From NCBI GenBank assembly GCA_028564705.1, contig JAPXFQ010002741.1, positions 1,612,001 through 1,676,000 on the forward strand: DNA of 64,000 nucleotides, given 5' to 3'. Positions 38,561 to 52,380 of this stretch are shown here, piece after piece (within the stretch, counting starts at the first letter, position 1; every line of letters starts with the position of its first letter). Both the position numbers and the translations under genes were made by a program. The DNA is from Apricaphanius iberus. Lineage: Eukaryota > Chordata > Actinopteri > Cyprinodontiformes > Aphaniidae. The notes below the pieces were generated by a model. It did no database searches. It was not told the origin of the DNA and worked only from the letters and a program-made list of their open reading frames with translations.

Positions 38561-40255
38561 GCAGTGCTGTTTAAGGAATTCAGCTATTTGATTCAGATGT
38601 GTTGGAGCAAGGATTCACCTAAAAGTTCCATGATGGCAGCTCTCGATAACTGGACTTGTGCACCTTTAGTAAATACGGTAATACATTAAACCCCTTTTTT
38701 GTTTTGTTTTTTAAATCAATGGTAGTATGTTATAAAGATTTTCATACTAGCCCATGACAATTCCAAAAGTCACACCAAGATGGAAATTTCCTTTCCAACA
38801 GTTTGAAAATACAAACTTGTCATATGCACAAATTTTTTTTTTTTTTTTAAATGTATATGGTAAAATACATTTATTTTAAAAAGAAGAATTTGAAGCTGTA
38901 TCATAAAATGTATAACATTTTTTGATGTTAACTACAATTAAAGTTTAACAATTCAATTATAGATAGATGTTCTTATGAAACCTTTTTTTGATATTGTCAA
39001 TTGCTCTTTCTGGTCTTCATCTTGTTTTATGTTGTCACTCAGATTTTCTTCATTTTCAGCAAATTTTATTTGGCTTAGAGTTGCTTATTTCTACAAAAAT
39101 GTCATTGCACTAAAACAGTTGAAAAAATAAAAATATATCTCTAATATATCTAACAAGCAGCTTTTATTTACACTGGAGAATAACTTTAAACTTAGCGTAG
39201 ATAGCATAAAAAACATATCTGGTTGAAGTTAAAGTTTTCTCATTTAACTTCAACTATTTCTTTTTTCAGAGGTTTGACTTTAAAAAATAAATTTCAGCAT
39301 TGTCACTTAACATGACATATCGTATTGTGTTATCTTTTCTCTGACAATGAGTAATTGGTTCTCCACAGGGGTAAGGAATTATTTCTGTCTTTTCAGCTTT
39401 CATTAAAAGTTGTTAAAGAAGGCAGATGCTAGCAGCAGGTGCAGACTGTGACATTAGTGGGTATATTTAATAATTTTACAACTTTTCCTTTTTCAGTTGT
39501 GTTCAGGCCTGTAGCTCACAATGATTATTCAACTCAATGTTTGGAAGTAAGAAATATGTGGAAAAAAAACAAAGGGAAAAAAACAGAGCAAAAGGCAGAA
39601 AATGGACAGTCAAAAGTTTAAGAAAGTTAAGAAGTTGAAAATAAATAAAAAAATTGGGCATCAGTGCATAATTCAGAGCCACCTAACCCAGAAGGAGTCA
39701 TGGCAAAGTCTCAAGTTAAAGTGGGAGTTCATAAAGCAACGGTATCTATTCAACTATTTGTCCAGTGAAAAGGTGGAAATTAAGGGAAATCAAGAGAAAT
39801 GTTATCTGAGAGGGAGTAGTTTATGACAATGATCCATTAATTTCAGTGTCATGCCTCAACACACTTTTTTCATAATTTTGTGAAAACCATGTGCTTTAAT
39901 AACATTTGAATGCTTTTAAAACTGATTTAAAATACACTAGTGATTTTTATGTTTATTGCTTTTCAGGTTATTATATAATTAATAAAAATAATGTTTCTCT
40001 GTTCAATACATTTTTGCATTTATTTATTGAATTTGGCCTCTTTTTTTTAACAGAAATTTAACAAAACAATCAAAAGTCATTCTTGTTTCAGGTCATGACA
40101 TCAAAACAGAAAACAAACTTTATCATCACATCATCTGAGTTCACGACCTATAATCATTTGGAATCGGGTTCTGGGTATTACACATGCTCTGCAGAACATT
40201 ACAAACATTACTTTTAATGTAGTAAGATTGGACTGCATGAATAAATCCATCAGCC

Positions 40256-40560
40256 TGTCGTGTTTCGTGTTGAAGACCCAGGTGCAGAGAAGAGTCTTGA
40301 TGAAAATAACACATTTTTATGAAGAACTCTTCAGGTTTACAGCAAAAACTCTGAGAACATGTCAGGATTAGGAGATGAGACGAGACAAAAAATGTCAATG
40401 ACGACACATTGGCGATCCAACAAAGGACTGGGGAACACAGGTTATTAAAACACAAGCAATCCAATCAGGGGGAGAAACAGGGGATCTCGGGGCAGCTTTG
40501 GACAATTAAAGATGCAGACAGATACAGGGGGGAAAAATTACAGTATGAGACACCTTGACA
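40256..40560 (-). mobile_element. Solo LTR
   Basis: On the minus strand it starts TGTCAAGGTGTCTCATAC at 40560 and ends CACGAAACACGACA at 40256, 305 bp. Near its 3' end it carries tctgcacctgggtctt, shared with the LTR at 51864-52169. No internal region or partner LTR lies nearby, and I could not match a target duplication. Confidence 0.6.
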
Positions 40561-41699
40561 TTCAATACCATTTTAAGTAGAATAACCAGGATTTCATAAA
40601 TTCTCAACTGGGTCATGATCCGTGATTGCTTAAAAATATGGAAAACATGGATTTTTCCCTGAAACCCAAGAAAATATTAAGTAGAGGTTAAATGTATTAC
40701 TGTATGTAAAGAAATTATATCGGACAAGATACAATTTTGATTGTATTTGTGTTGAAAGTAAGATGTCAGACTATATAGTACATGGAAAAATTAATCATAT
40801 ATAATTAAGCATCAAGCATTTTCTCTTCCCTTAAATACAATACATAAAAATATATAAATACCAGTATACCATACTAACACAACAAGGAGATTCATAATCA
40901 TTTGGAAATAATATGATATAAGTCTTCATAATATAAGATGAAGTCAATTCAGTGAATATTAGAAGTTTTATAAGAACCTAGAACAAAGAATTTAAAAAAA
41001 AAGTTCTGAAAGCAAAAGAGTTCCAACCTAGTACCAGGAAGATGTACCCAATAAAGTGACCAGAGTGTTTACGTGTATTAGGGTATAAGTTGTGCTTCTG
41101 AACATGTAATGTTTTTTTACAGAACGGATATAGTGTGTAGGAGATTACATAAAGTTACTTGCTTAGCTGAATATTTTTCATGCTTTATCATAACAATATG
41201 AGGGCACATACAGAGGCAACAGCAAGACATCTAAATTACACAGCTTTATTGACAATTAAGGATATAAAATGCAATAATCAGAGATCAACTAATTAGTCTT
41301 TTGCAGGAAAAATGTCGAACAGCAATATTTTCCCAGAGATCCTCCACCCTTATGTTTTCATGATAGGCTGTGGGTGGGAAGCAGCTGGCACTGGGGGCTG
41401 ACTGTGCTCTAAATGCTGTCATTACCTTAAATATCAAATGATGCATCTCTGGTAGTCTGAAAATAATGTTTCTGAATTGAATTTCCATGGCAATGAAGTC
41501 TTAAGCTCCTACACAGTAAATGTCATCTCTGAAAACATTTCAGAACACAGAAAAGGTACAGCAATTTCAAAGTCTTTTTCAAATTGTTGAACTTATGATT
41601 TACTCTTTTCTTTTGCTTTGTTGATCACATAGTTACTAATGTTCAAGGTCTGAATAGTTAAGATATCACACAATGGTAACATTACTGGTAACATTATCT

Positions 41700-42190
41700 T
41701 GTTTTTAAGAACAGGCTCAAAACTCACCTTTTTAGTCTAGCTTTGAACTAATTATTATTTATTAATATATTTTTAACTGCTCAGCATGTTTTACCTGATT
41801 TAATTTTTAGTTTAGCTTGTAACTGTTTATTTATTAATCTGCTTTGCATTTGTATCTTGATTCTGAGTTATCATTATTTTACACTTATTGTTTTACACTT
41901 TATATTTCATACATTTTATACACTTTATATTTTAACTTATTTTAATCTTTCTTGCCAGTGTTTCCTCTGTTGGGGCCCCCTGCGTTGGCGGCGGTAGTCG
42001 ACTGTGGCTTCCAGGGTGCCCCCCAGGTAGTGGAGGTTGGGGTTACAATCCCTCACTCCTCTGAGTGCCCTGGGTCAGTGCCTTGGCTGCTGCTGCTGAT
42101 CTGCTGCTGCTGATGCAGATGGCTCCCATGATGGCATTTCCTGGCTCATCCGTGCTCAGCCAGCTTTATTTTAGTATTACACCCTACAGT
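41700..42190 (+). mobile_element. LINE 3' end fragment
   Basis: Starts with aacaggctcaaaactcacct and ttttagtctagctttgaac, a decayed version of the C-terminal LKTxLF block of fish L2-like elements. An AT-rich stretch and a GC-rich segment (41955-42180; gttggggccccctgcg, cagggtgccccccagg, ctgctgctgctgat) follow, matching the 3' UTR layout of these LINEs. Confidence 0.5.
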
Positions 42191-42429
42191 CCCATTACAC
42201 CTACAAATGTAGAAAAAGAATACTTGCCAGAAATGTACCTTTGAAAATATCCCAGATAGGAAAGTGGCATTATTTCATTTACCATGTCCCGTTGGCTGGA
42301 ATTTTGTCGTAGAAGAACATGTCTAATTGGTTGAAATATATCCTAGTATGGTCATTATGGTTTAAATGCATCTACCGCTCAATAAAAAAAAAAATACAAT
42401 TTGATAAGCAGATCAATAAGCAGGTGCAG

Positions 42430-43850
42430 AGAACACAACATAGGGTGATGTAGTGGAGAAAAAGCAGGTGGTCTTATGGTTATTGTTCATGAGTCCTACA
42501 GCAGAGGAATTAGAAACTGTTCTTATGGTGAAAGGTTCGGGTCAAAATGGACTGGAGCCTCCTACCTGAGGGGAACAGGTCAAACAGTCTGTGTCCAGGG
42601 TGAGAAGGGTCAGCTGTGGTCCAACCTGGATGCCCAAGTGTCCTGGAGGTGTACAGGTTCTGCAGAGATGGGAGGCTTCAGCCAATCACGTTCTCAGCAG
42701 AGTGCACAATATGCTGCAGTCTGTCCCTGAAGGTGGCTCCAACAGTGAGGTGTGGCTGGACTTGATGATTGCAGTGTAGAACTGCATCATCGTCCGTGTT
42801 GGTAGAATTTCTTCAGCTGCCTCAGAAAGTACATCCTCTCCTGGGCCTTCTTAATGATGGAGGTGGTTATTGGCTCCCACTTGAAATCCCACAAACACTA
42901 CAAATGAATCATGCATAAACAAAGTACAGCATGATCCAGGTGGTTTCTTTAAACTATATACTAACAATGTGGTTGAATTTAATTCTTTCAAGTCTAAAAT
43001 ATGTTAAATGTTCATGAAATGGCTAAAGTCAATATCAATGTATTCAAAATAATTTCATTGTATAGAACCTTTCAATTCCAACATTATAACTTGTAACATC
43101 ATGATTTTTCAAATAAAGAACAGGAAGCTTTAGTTCAAATCAAAAGATCAAAATCAGTCAAAAAGGAAATGTCCATGCATCAAAGAAATAGTCCATGAAG
43201 AAGGAGAAAAAAAAAATCATCCAAAAATCCTGCCGCAATCAATAATACAAGCATTTGTCAATTTAGAGAAGCTCAGTGGACCTCAACTGCCAGCTAATCT
43301 TAATCAGGCAACATAATCGGGATCCACCAAAAATCGAGCCGGCCCACCTAAACATCCTATTCGTCAACCAAAGCAGCCTGCAGAACTTACGACACCGAGA
43401 GAGAAGTTTCCAGTTCTGTTTGCATTCAGCAGCCACACCAATCTCCATGGTTTCTGATTCATTCAGGATAAATGCAAGGTTTTGGAAGCAGGAAGCTGCT
43501 CCTCCTAGAGCTGACACAGATTAAAAAACGCCCCCAGTCTAACCTGCCCACTGACTTAAAAGAAATGTCAAAGATAGGCTGCGCTATGGAGGTGAGATGA
43601 CACCTGTCACCAGCTTCTATTTGCCCTGTCAGGCTATTGACGTGGCCTCATAACTTGCGCTGGGTCTTGAATCCTCTCGATTGACTGACGAGGGGTGTGT
43701 ACAAAATTAATTTGACACACCTGAGGGGGAAACATAAACAACAGTTATAAAAGACTAAATTTAGCGATCGCCACACTGATGGTGGTACCCAGGAAGCTGA
43801 ATGAGTCCACAATGGTGATGGGGGTGTCAGTCAGGAATCAATTAAAGAAA
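42430..43850 (-). pseudogene. Rex1/CR1-like LINE C-terminal fragment, split by an insertion
   Basis: On the minus strand 43850-43771 encodes DTPITIVDSFSFLGTTIS. The match resumes at 42890 with DFKWEPITTSIIKKAQERMY and FLRQLKKF, then continues in broken frames to about 42430. These are consecutive segments of the region after the reverse transcriptase core of this LINE group. The gap is the 877-bp insertion at 42894-43770. The remnant is 5' truncated, frameshifted and inactive. Confidence 0.75.
42894..43770. mobile_element. Unclassified 877-bp insertion in LINE
   Basis: The insertion interrupts the LINE between FLGTTIS and DFKWEP codons and is flanked by a 5-bp duplication CCACA (42889-42893 and 43771-43775). 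Ends read AACACTACAAATG and ATTTAGCGATCG. There is no inverted repeat, poly(A) tail or TG...CA end. On the minus strand a TATA-like ttttataactg lies near the right end. A 5-bp duplication would suit an LTR-type integrase but the ends do not. Overlapping 82-84-codon frames on both strands (43263-43524) match nothing I know. Confidence 0.6.
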
Positions 43851-46427
43851 AGATTCCCATGTGAGCATCTGAGTATCTCACTAACCGGGAGTTGACTGCA
43901 CTTTGAAAAGTTACTGAGGCATTGGAGAACAACCATGATCGGTGCGGCTGGTTAGACGCGCTTCAAAAAGCCCGATCTGTGCCAAACACTGGCAGCTGGA
44001 GGCTTTCCACCCGCTAAAGTATAGCTTACAGGTAAGGAAACGCTTTGTTCCGAGAGTCTTTTCAACTTCCAATTTTTCCCACGGGTTAAATATTTCCTAA
44101 TTTAAAAACTTTGACTAAAGTGGCGCTTAATTTCAGTCTCCAATGCAGCAGCACACCACAAATTCAGCGTTCAGATCAGCATCTGAACCCCCGTGAGAAG
44201 TGAAGGACTTTAATCTTTATTCAATTTAAACCTTAACTCTATAAATTCTATGCGTGTTCATTTTTATCAGAGAGGAGACAAGAGTAATTTAATGTTCTTT
44301 TTATTTTAATACAATAAATCAAATACTGATTCAAAGAGTTCATTAAAACAGATCAAATACTAGTTTACAGAATTTTTTAAAACAAATTAGATATTTAGTT
44401 TGCAGGGTTTCGTCACAAACCCGGGGCAAGCCTATCATGTCTGACAGAGTTTTAAACAGGAACATTAAGTTTTATATTTTAACAGAAAGTTAGAGAAACT
44501 CCCCCTTAACTTTACATATGGCACACAAAACATGAATGGTTCATTCAAACTTTTGCCAAGACGAGCTTCTTTACAACCATGCATAATTAATTAATTACCT
44601 TCCTGTTATTCTACTTAAATCATGACTTTACGAACCAGCTCTAACAAGGTTTTTTGCTGACCATTCTTTCTCACATCCTTTCCTTGTCAATTGTATGGTG
44701 ATGCTTTCTGCCTGTGCTTTCCTGCTCAATGTCCTGTATTTCTGTGACCCAAACAAGAGCTGACTCTGCAAAATACCTCTAAAACAATCTTAAAAGTATA
44801 ATTACAAATTATGGTAACTAAAACACCTTAATCAAACATCGAAAAGAGATATTTAATATACTTCAGAAGGCATCTGTCCAAAGCAAAAATCAAAAACCTT
44901 ATAACAATAACCTCTGCAACAACCCCACTATTTGACTAAGCACAACTGGGTGCACATTTCAGTTAGATGTGGAGCAGGATAAACTTTAAAGTATTCCTAT
45001 TTTAAGAGAACTTTGTTCATTTTAAATATATAGTTCTCTTTTTAGCTTGCTTAGACTGAATATTGTTTAAAATAAATAAAAGAACATATACTATTGAATA
45101 TGTGTTAAAATAGTATATAAAAAGTGACAGTTGAAAAGAGATTATGACCAGATGACCCCTGCCGGTCTGATGATTAAAAAACATGTTTAGCGCAACCTCT
45201 GATTTAGACTGATTAGATATATTTACAGTTAAAATGTATAAATGAAAACAGAGTTTAATAGTCATGAAACTTTTACAAAATTTTAAACTTAATTGTATCT
45301 TAACCTAAAAAAAATTAGCAAATTAAAAATTCTCAGTAAATTATTGATTAAATAAACCAAGAGTCAACTATAACTGGATTTATTTACTTAAATTATGCAG
45401 TCTTTAATTCTCTGTTTGAAATCAGTTCAACCTTTACTGAGTTTGGGAAAATAAACACTTTCTGTGTTGATTCCAGGTTTTCTCAAAAATATGAATACCA
45501 TTTATTTTATATCGGCATTTTGTACTGTCGTTGTGAACCCAAGAGCGTGTATTGTCTTGTCTTGTGAGCTGGAAGGCTTGTTGTATCACTAGACAGTTAC
45601 TGATGATTAATCATAGGTTTGACTCTAAAACCTAATTTTTGTCATAATCTGGTTCATTGACAAGACATGACACTGGGATTGTTTATATGTTGATATAAAT
45701 ATAATTTTATTTAACCTGCATCAAGCAGCAAAGAACCATATAAAGTAAGGAATGTTGTTGTACACCATTTAATGGGAGGAACAAGCTTGAAAAAGGGGTC
45801 AATGTAAAGCTAGCTCCTAGATAAGGACGCACTTTGACACCCATGGATTCCTAGTTTCACATGAAAAACAATACTTCACTTGAATACATGTTTACTTTTC
45901 TCCAAACTCTTCTTGAGGCTATTGTATTTAAGATGTACACCTCTGACTTCATCTTGAGATAGAGATCAGAAGGTTTTCAGTAACCGGCACATATGTCCTC
46001 TGCAAAACACTTTGAAGCATTCATATTTATTCAGAACAGACCAAAAATTTTGACAAACCTTACTTTTTAGGCCAGGTTATTTCTATTTTTTATTTTTATT
46101 TTTTCTTGATGTCTCATTGCCATGCATGAAAAATGGACTCCTAAACTATAGTCACAAACTTTGGTCCATACAATGGGAACTGGGGAAGGGGTAGACTGAT
46201 CCAGAACCTAGGTAAATGCTGCCTAAAAATAAAGCTAAGAAATAAAGCTGAGATAAGGTATAAATGAAATGAGTGAAACTATATTGGTGAATTAAGGCAG
46301 TTGTGTATTTTATAGATTAACAATAAATATAGAGAAGAATCAATTTATTTGGCATCACGACCAAATAAAAGTATAATGAAAAGTGATCAATCTTTAACAA
46401 ACTTGTATTGAATATCACACAATTTCT

Positions 46428-46431
<4 letters not shown>

Positions 46432-46488
<57 letters not shown>

Positions 46489-46490
46489 TT
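46432..46490. repeat. (TA)n-(T)20 tract
   Basis: About 39 bp of TA alternation followed by 20 T. Confidence 0.95.
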
Positions 46491-47179
46491 AAACAGTGAT
46501 CTCCACAACCTTAAGTTGTTCTTGAACCACTGTATTTATTAATATATGACAGGCAGTTTTCAGACTAAAAATTCTAACATTGATATTTATGGCTTACAGC
46601 TATCTTGCAGAGTTTGATCCCTGCTGTTAATCACATCACAGATAGGGGCAGACAGAGAACCCACAGGATTATCCTATAAAACTGGGACAGAGGGATCAGC
46701 CGTAAACCTTACCCTGGTGGGGTGGAGTTTATACCATTACCACCAACACAAACCCAGGAGCTCAGAAGAATATACCTGTAATATTGTGAAAATGTAAAAT
46801 TCTTTTGGATACCACATGGTAATCACAAATTGTGTGAAATACAATAATCTTGGCTGAATGATTGTAAGAAGTCTTCTTTCTCTAACCACACAAATTAGAT
46901 AAGCGTAAATTGCACTTTAATTGAAAACTAAACTGCATAGCAGGGACCTAAAGTTGGGCCTTTATTGCACAAATCTCCTAACATCCAATATTATGTCCTG
47001 TTTATACTGTGTATACTGCAATTGTATGTTTTGCTATATCATTTACAAATGTATTCTTTTTATTTCATTACAGACCACAGCTGTTAAAGATGCTCTAACA
47101 ATTTGTGTAGTTCAACTTGAAAGCACTAAAGACTTAAAGTGCTAAAAATTTAAATAAATTTTCAGAAAGAATAATTTAA

Positions 47180-47335
<156 letters not shown>

Positions 47336-50194
47336 TAGTATTCCATTTATATTAGTAAACGATACACAACTTACAATTCTGAAATTTTTAGTAGATTTTA
47401 ATCAAATCTCATTTAGCTTAAAAAACTTTTATACTGTTTTGGAAAAACTTTATTTCAGTAACTATTATACAACATGACAGTGTAATTTAACTAAGCCTTA
47501 AAAATGTATTTTATTGTGTGAAGTTGCTTCCACGAATTGTTATATATATATTATATTATATATATATATTTTGTTAGTTAGAAAAAACTCTACTGATGTT
47601 ATAAAATAATGTTTAAACTAGTCTTAAACAACAGATTAAAACCTATGGGAAAAGCTTAGTCGTTTGATATGGATCTTAACCCAGATTCAGTTATTTGCCT
47701 ATTGCACTCATAAGCAGGACAATAAAGTGTGGGAGTGGGAAGGAACTAAGAGCTATTGCTATCATGTTCCTGGCAATTTGCTGGGATGATGAAGACTCCT
47801 TTGCTGACTTGATTGTTAATGCACATGAGTGGAATACTCTAGGTAAATTCCAACAAACTGGATCAAAATGCCTTCAATATACTCAAAAGTGGCTCATAAT
47901 TTTGCATGACATCAAGGACACGACAACAGCTCCACTTAGGTTGTATCTCCAAGTCAAGCAGGTGCTGGAAAACTGCATGCTTAAATGCTTAAAAGTGGTT
48001 TTAAATAGCTGACAATCCAGCCGCGACTCATGTTGTATTGCCCAATGCCAGGGCATCCTGAGGCATAAATAAGCTAACTAGTGTATACAGCCCCAAGAGC
48101 CTTTTGATTCTTGGACATGACTTTCATATGTATAGTAATGTTTATAAAAACAATTGACAAAAAAACTATCTCCATAATGTGTTTACAGTTGTTACCTACT
48201 GAAACAGTGCGATTCAAGTGATATTTATTAATAAATAATATAATCTTACAGTGATTTTGAGCATATATTATTTTTTTGTTCTGTAAATTTAAGGAATGTA
48301 TTGTTGGCAAAGCAAAAACATTCTTAGTGGTATATAATGTATAACCTGGGCAGGTTCTAGCATCATTCAGTCATCATTCAAACATGGTTTTGAGAGAAAG
48401 AGCAAAAAAAATATATCTATAACATTAAAAAAAAGCTTAGCTGCATAATGATAAAGTCAATTCACTCAACATATAAAAATAACAAAAATCTAATATACTC
48501 GATTGTACAAATGAACAGGAGGGCCTGCAGCTCGGCTTGTTGTACAAAGGGAAACAGAGCACAGAGGACAACAGGTAGTTCTGGAGGAGCTTTTTTAAGC
48601 CAAAGTCACAATACAGTATATTAAAAATCAATGTTTTTTTGGGAGATTTAAATTTCAACCATAAGTTCAAGGATAATACAGTTCCAGTTGATGCAATTAA
48701 CAATTATACTTTTCACATAAGCTGTACTTTTGGAATTTTTATTCATTTATATTTTTTTGGTTGCCTGACTGAAAACGTAAAGATTTGAGCAGCTTTACAG
48801 AATATTTCTTTAGTTATACATTCAGCAGCAGCCAGTGACTTACACATCATTGGAGTGTTGGTACAGAAGATTAGGCTGCTTTTTTTTTCTCTTCCAGTCC
48901 TTTAATCAAGACACCAAATGGTTTTAGTACCATTTTAATGAATGGCTGCAATTTTGTTTAAGGTCCGATTTCCCCATGCTATGTGGATTGCTGTGTGTCC
49001 AGTTGTTTGATGGCTATGGCAGTAAGAAAATCGTAAGGAAAAAAGAAAGACTAGTTGTTTACAAATGAGAATGCCAGCAACACACTAGGTGATCAATAAC
49101 CTAAGCACTTATTTTTTTTTTGGGGATAAGCTAGCCAGCTGTGTTGATATACAGCAATCAGTGGGGACATTATCACAAGTTTTCAGTCTCAACAGTCAAA
49201 GTATGGACAACAAATCTGCCTCTATGGACTATGCTGGCCATCATGGAGGTGTGAATTGGCTGCAACAATGTTTTGATGGGTGTCAAGTGTAAAAATAAGT
49301 TCATGCTAGGGTGAAGCTTTTTCTTGCCAAACAATATGAATGTTGTAACACCCATTGCTATTATAATTTCATGGCAGATTACTGCACCAAAAGACAATGT
49401 CCCCAAAAGATAAAAAACAGAAGACTAAAAAGATTAAAACACACACACAAACACACTTTCTTCTTGTTTAATCCCAACAGTGGAGCTTTGGGAAACACAG
49501 CAGAGTAATATGAAAAGGAAAGAAACTATTCTGTTTCATATGTAATGTTGCCTTCATTGTGTTCAATCATTTGTTGGAAAATTGATTTACATGCTGCTCT
49601 CTCCAATACATCCCAAGTTTTTAATTTTCTCACCGTTCTTATTGCTTCTGTTGTCCTATTTTGGTGCATTTTTCTCTTTGTAACTCTCTCTCTTTCTCCT
49701 TTTTTGTACATGTTCAGATTCATAATTAAGTATTGGTATGTTTCAAATGAGTTTCATTTATCCATCAGGGAGACCATTAGGGAATTCCTTCGTAATAATT
49801 ATGTGTTGAATATAATACCATGAAAATGTTGTTTGTGTTCAGTTGTTTAATTAATTAATTAATTTTCTGATTACAGTTTTACTGTTTGTTTAAATCAATA
49901 ACCTCAATACTTGATGGTTATTAAAATTTTAATCCCACTATTCTGGAACAGTATTAATATCAGGTGAAAGGAGAGCAATAACAATATTTTATTTTCAATT
50001 TTGACTTCATGTGTAAAAATGACTGCAGCATACATATTGATGTTGCATGGTATATGCACCGCAAAATCTGAATAAACGTTTTCATTTATTTCAACCTATT
50101 AATACGGTGGCCCTGAAGGGTCACAGCACACAACTTAAGAAAACACATGCAAAAAGACAAATCACAAGCAAATTTTTAAAAATGACACACACAT

Positions 50195-50632
50195 TTAAAA
50201 AAATGCGCTGCAAATAAACCACCACACAACACATAAAAAAAATGCGCTGCAAACAAACCAACACACAACACATAAAAAAATGCGATGCAAATAAACCACC
50301 ACACAACACATAAAAAATGCGCTGCAAATAAACCACCGCATAACACATTAAAAAATGTGCTGCAAATAAACCACCACACAACACATAAAAACAATGCTGC
50401 AAATACACCACCACACAACACATAAAAAAATTAACTGCAAATAAACCACCACACAACACATAAAAAAATGCTGCAAATAAACCACGACACATAAAAAATG
50501 CTGCAAATAAACCACCGCACAACACATCAAAAAATGTGCTGCAAATAAACCACCACACAACACTTAAAAAAAATACGCTGCAAATAAACCACCACACAAC
50601 ACATAAAAACATGTGATGCAAATAAATGCCTT
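50195..50632. repeat. About 38-bp minisatellite, 12 units
   Basis: Twelve variants of a unit containing gctgcaaataaaccaccaca and caacacataaaaaa occur at about 35-40-bp spacing. The unit length is close to a multiple of three in places, which produces the long minus-strand frame of repeated VVWWFICS-like peptides (50121-50654). That frame is an artefact. Confidence 0.9.
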
Positions 50633-50664
50633 TTATAAAAAGTTCTCCCACCAACTTGTTCCTT

Positions 50665-51863
50665 TTTTACTAGACATGTTTAATGATTCACTAAAGCGGG
50701 GCTTTCTGCCTCCAACTTAAATCAGGCCGTAATCACGCTCAGTCCTAAAAAAGACATGAACTTGAATGGTTGTAGCAGCTGGAGGCCAATAAGTTTATTA
50801 AATTCAGACGTAAAACTTTTAGCCAAGGTACTAGCATGCCGCTTGGACCCTTGTTGACCAGATATAATTTCTTTAGATCAAACAAGGTTTGTTGGAGGTT
50901 GTCAACTATCATCTTATATCAGAAGACTTTTAAATATTATAAAAATTAAATATATACTCCTAACACGTCACAAGATGCTGAAATTATTATATCTCTAGAT
51001 GCGCACTGGGTCGAATTGGATTACTTGTTTTCTGTTTTGGGAAAATTCGGCTTTGGGTCCAAATTTATTTCTTGGATACAACTTTTATACTCTGCCCCAT
51101 CTGCTTGTGTGACAACAACTTTCAAAGGTCTGAATATTTCCCTCTATCGATAGGGCCCGCCAAGGCTGCTCAATGTCCCTCCTACTCTTCGCCATAGCAA
51201 TGGAACCCCTTTCTATTGTTCTTAAATCTTCTGCATGTTTCACTGCTATTGTTAGAGCCGGACAGGAACATCAAGTGTCTCTTTATGCTGATGACCTGTT
51301 GCTATATGTTACAAACCCAGTGTTTTCTGGTAAATATAGCAGCCAAACAGATCTCATCAGATGAGTTACCATTTCAATTAGCTTATAATAGCTTTCGCTG
51401 TTTAGCTATCAATATTTCTATCTCCCTCTCTTCACTATATAGAAGTAATTTTACAAAGCTGGTCACTAAAATTAGGTCTGATTTGGCACGCTGGGACTCT
51501 CTCCCTCTCTCTTTGCTGGGCAGAATCAATTCTATTAAAATGAATATCCTTCCCACATTTTTATTTCTTTTCCAGTGTCTTTCAATTTATTTGATCTAAA
51601 TCATTTATACAAATGTTAAACAAAATGATCTTGAAATTTATATGGGCTGGTAAAAACCCAAGAGCCTACTGAACAACACTCCAAAGAAGCAAATCATACG
51701 GGGGTCTTGCACTGCTGAACTTTTTATTTTACTATTGGGCTCCCAATTTAGACCGATGTGTACGGGAAGATGCTTCTTGCCATCCCTCATCTTTGGCAGC
51801 TCTGCTTTGTGCGCCTCTAGCTTGCCGTGATCCTAGTTATATCAAAAGCCCAATTGTGTTTTC
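50665..51863 (+). pseudogene. L1a ORF2, reverse transcriptase part
   Basis: Across several frames the blocks run in order: WRPISLLNSDVKLLAKVLAC, PDIISLDQTRFVGG, then CSMSLLLFAIAMEPLSIVLK, HQVSLYADDLLLYVTNP with an intact YADD, and DSLPLSLLGRINSIKMNILP followed by TFLFLFQCLS. Many stops and frameshifts (for example near 50858, 50970 and 51598) show long decay. Non-LTR retrotransposon ORF2 normally gives endonuclease plus reverse transcriptase; the endonuclease part is absent. Confidence 0.8.
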
Positions 51864-52171
51864 TGTCAGGGATGTGCTGCGTGGAGGACGAAGGACCCAG
51901 GCGCAGAAGCAGAGTTTCAGGTGAGGTGATAATTTATTGGAGAACAGCAACATAAGACGAGACGATACACACGACAAATACGACAGGTACGACAATGATC
52001 CAGCGAGGACTGGAGCGCTTGCTGGATCTTAAATAGGGGGAGACAAGGAGGAACAGGTGAAGACACTCAGGGAACACTGGTGCAAACAATAGGAGGTGAG
52101 GAGGTTCAGACAGGACAACACAGGTGCAGATGATGATGAGGAGAGTGAGTAATTTAGGGCAGCATGACAGG

Positions 52172-52198
52172 CCCCCCCCCCCCCCCCCCCCCCCCCCC
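52172..52198 (-). repeat. 27-bp poly(C)/poly(G) tract in polypurine tract position
   Basis: On the minus strand a 27-G run preceded by TTTAAAA lies two bases from the 3' LTR start (TGTCA at 52169). This is the site and composition of a polypurine tract, apparently expanded by slippage. Confidence 0.8.
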
Positions 52199-52380
52199 TT
52201 TTAAAGGTGGGTTTCAGACGCATTGGAACGGAAAGGGGAGAAAAAACAAAAAGAGAAGCACCCTTCCTGGGTGGGTGGAGGGGGCCTACAGCAGGAGGGC
52301 CCGAGTGTCTGTATTGACGGCCCCTGGCAGGACGGGTTTCAGGTGGGCGACCCGGACTGGGTCCCCTGGCAGGACGGTTG

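Noticed and set aside
50195..50632. CRISPR-like array
   Set aside because: Repeats are contiguous variants without unique spacers, and the genome is a vertebrate.
50121..50654. 177-codon minus-strand frame of repeated VVWWFICS-like segments
   Set aside because: It is a translation of the 38-bp minisatellite; there is no conserved start or homology, and the other frames show the same periodic peptides.
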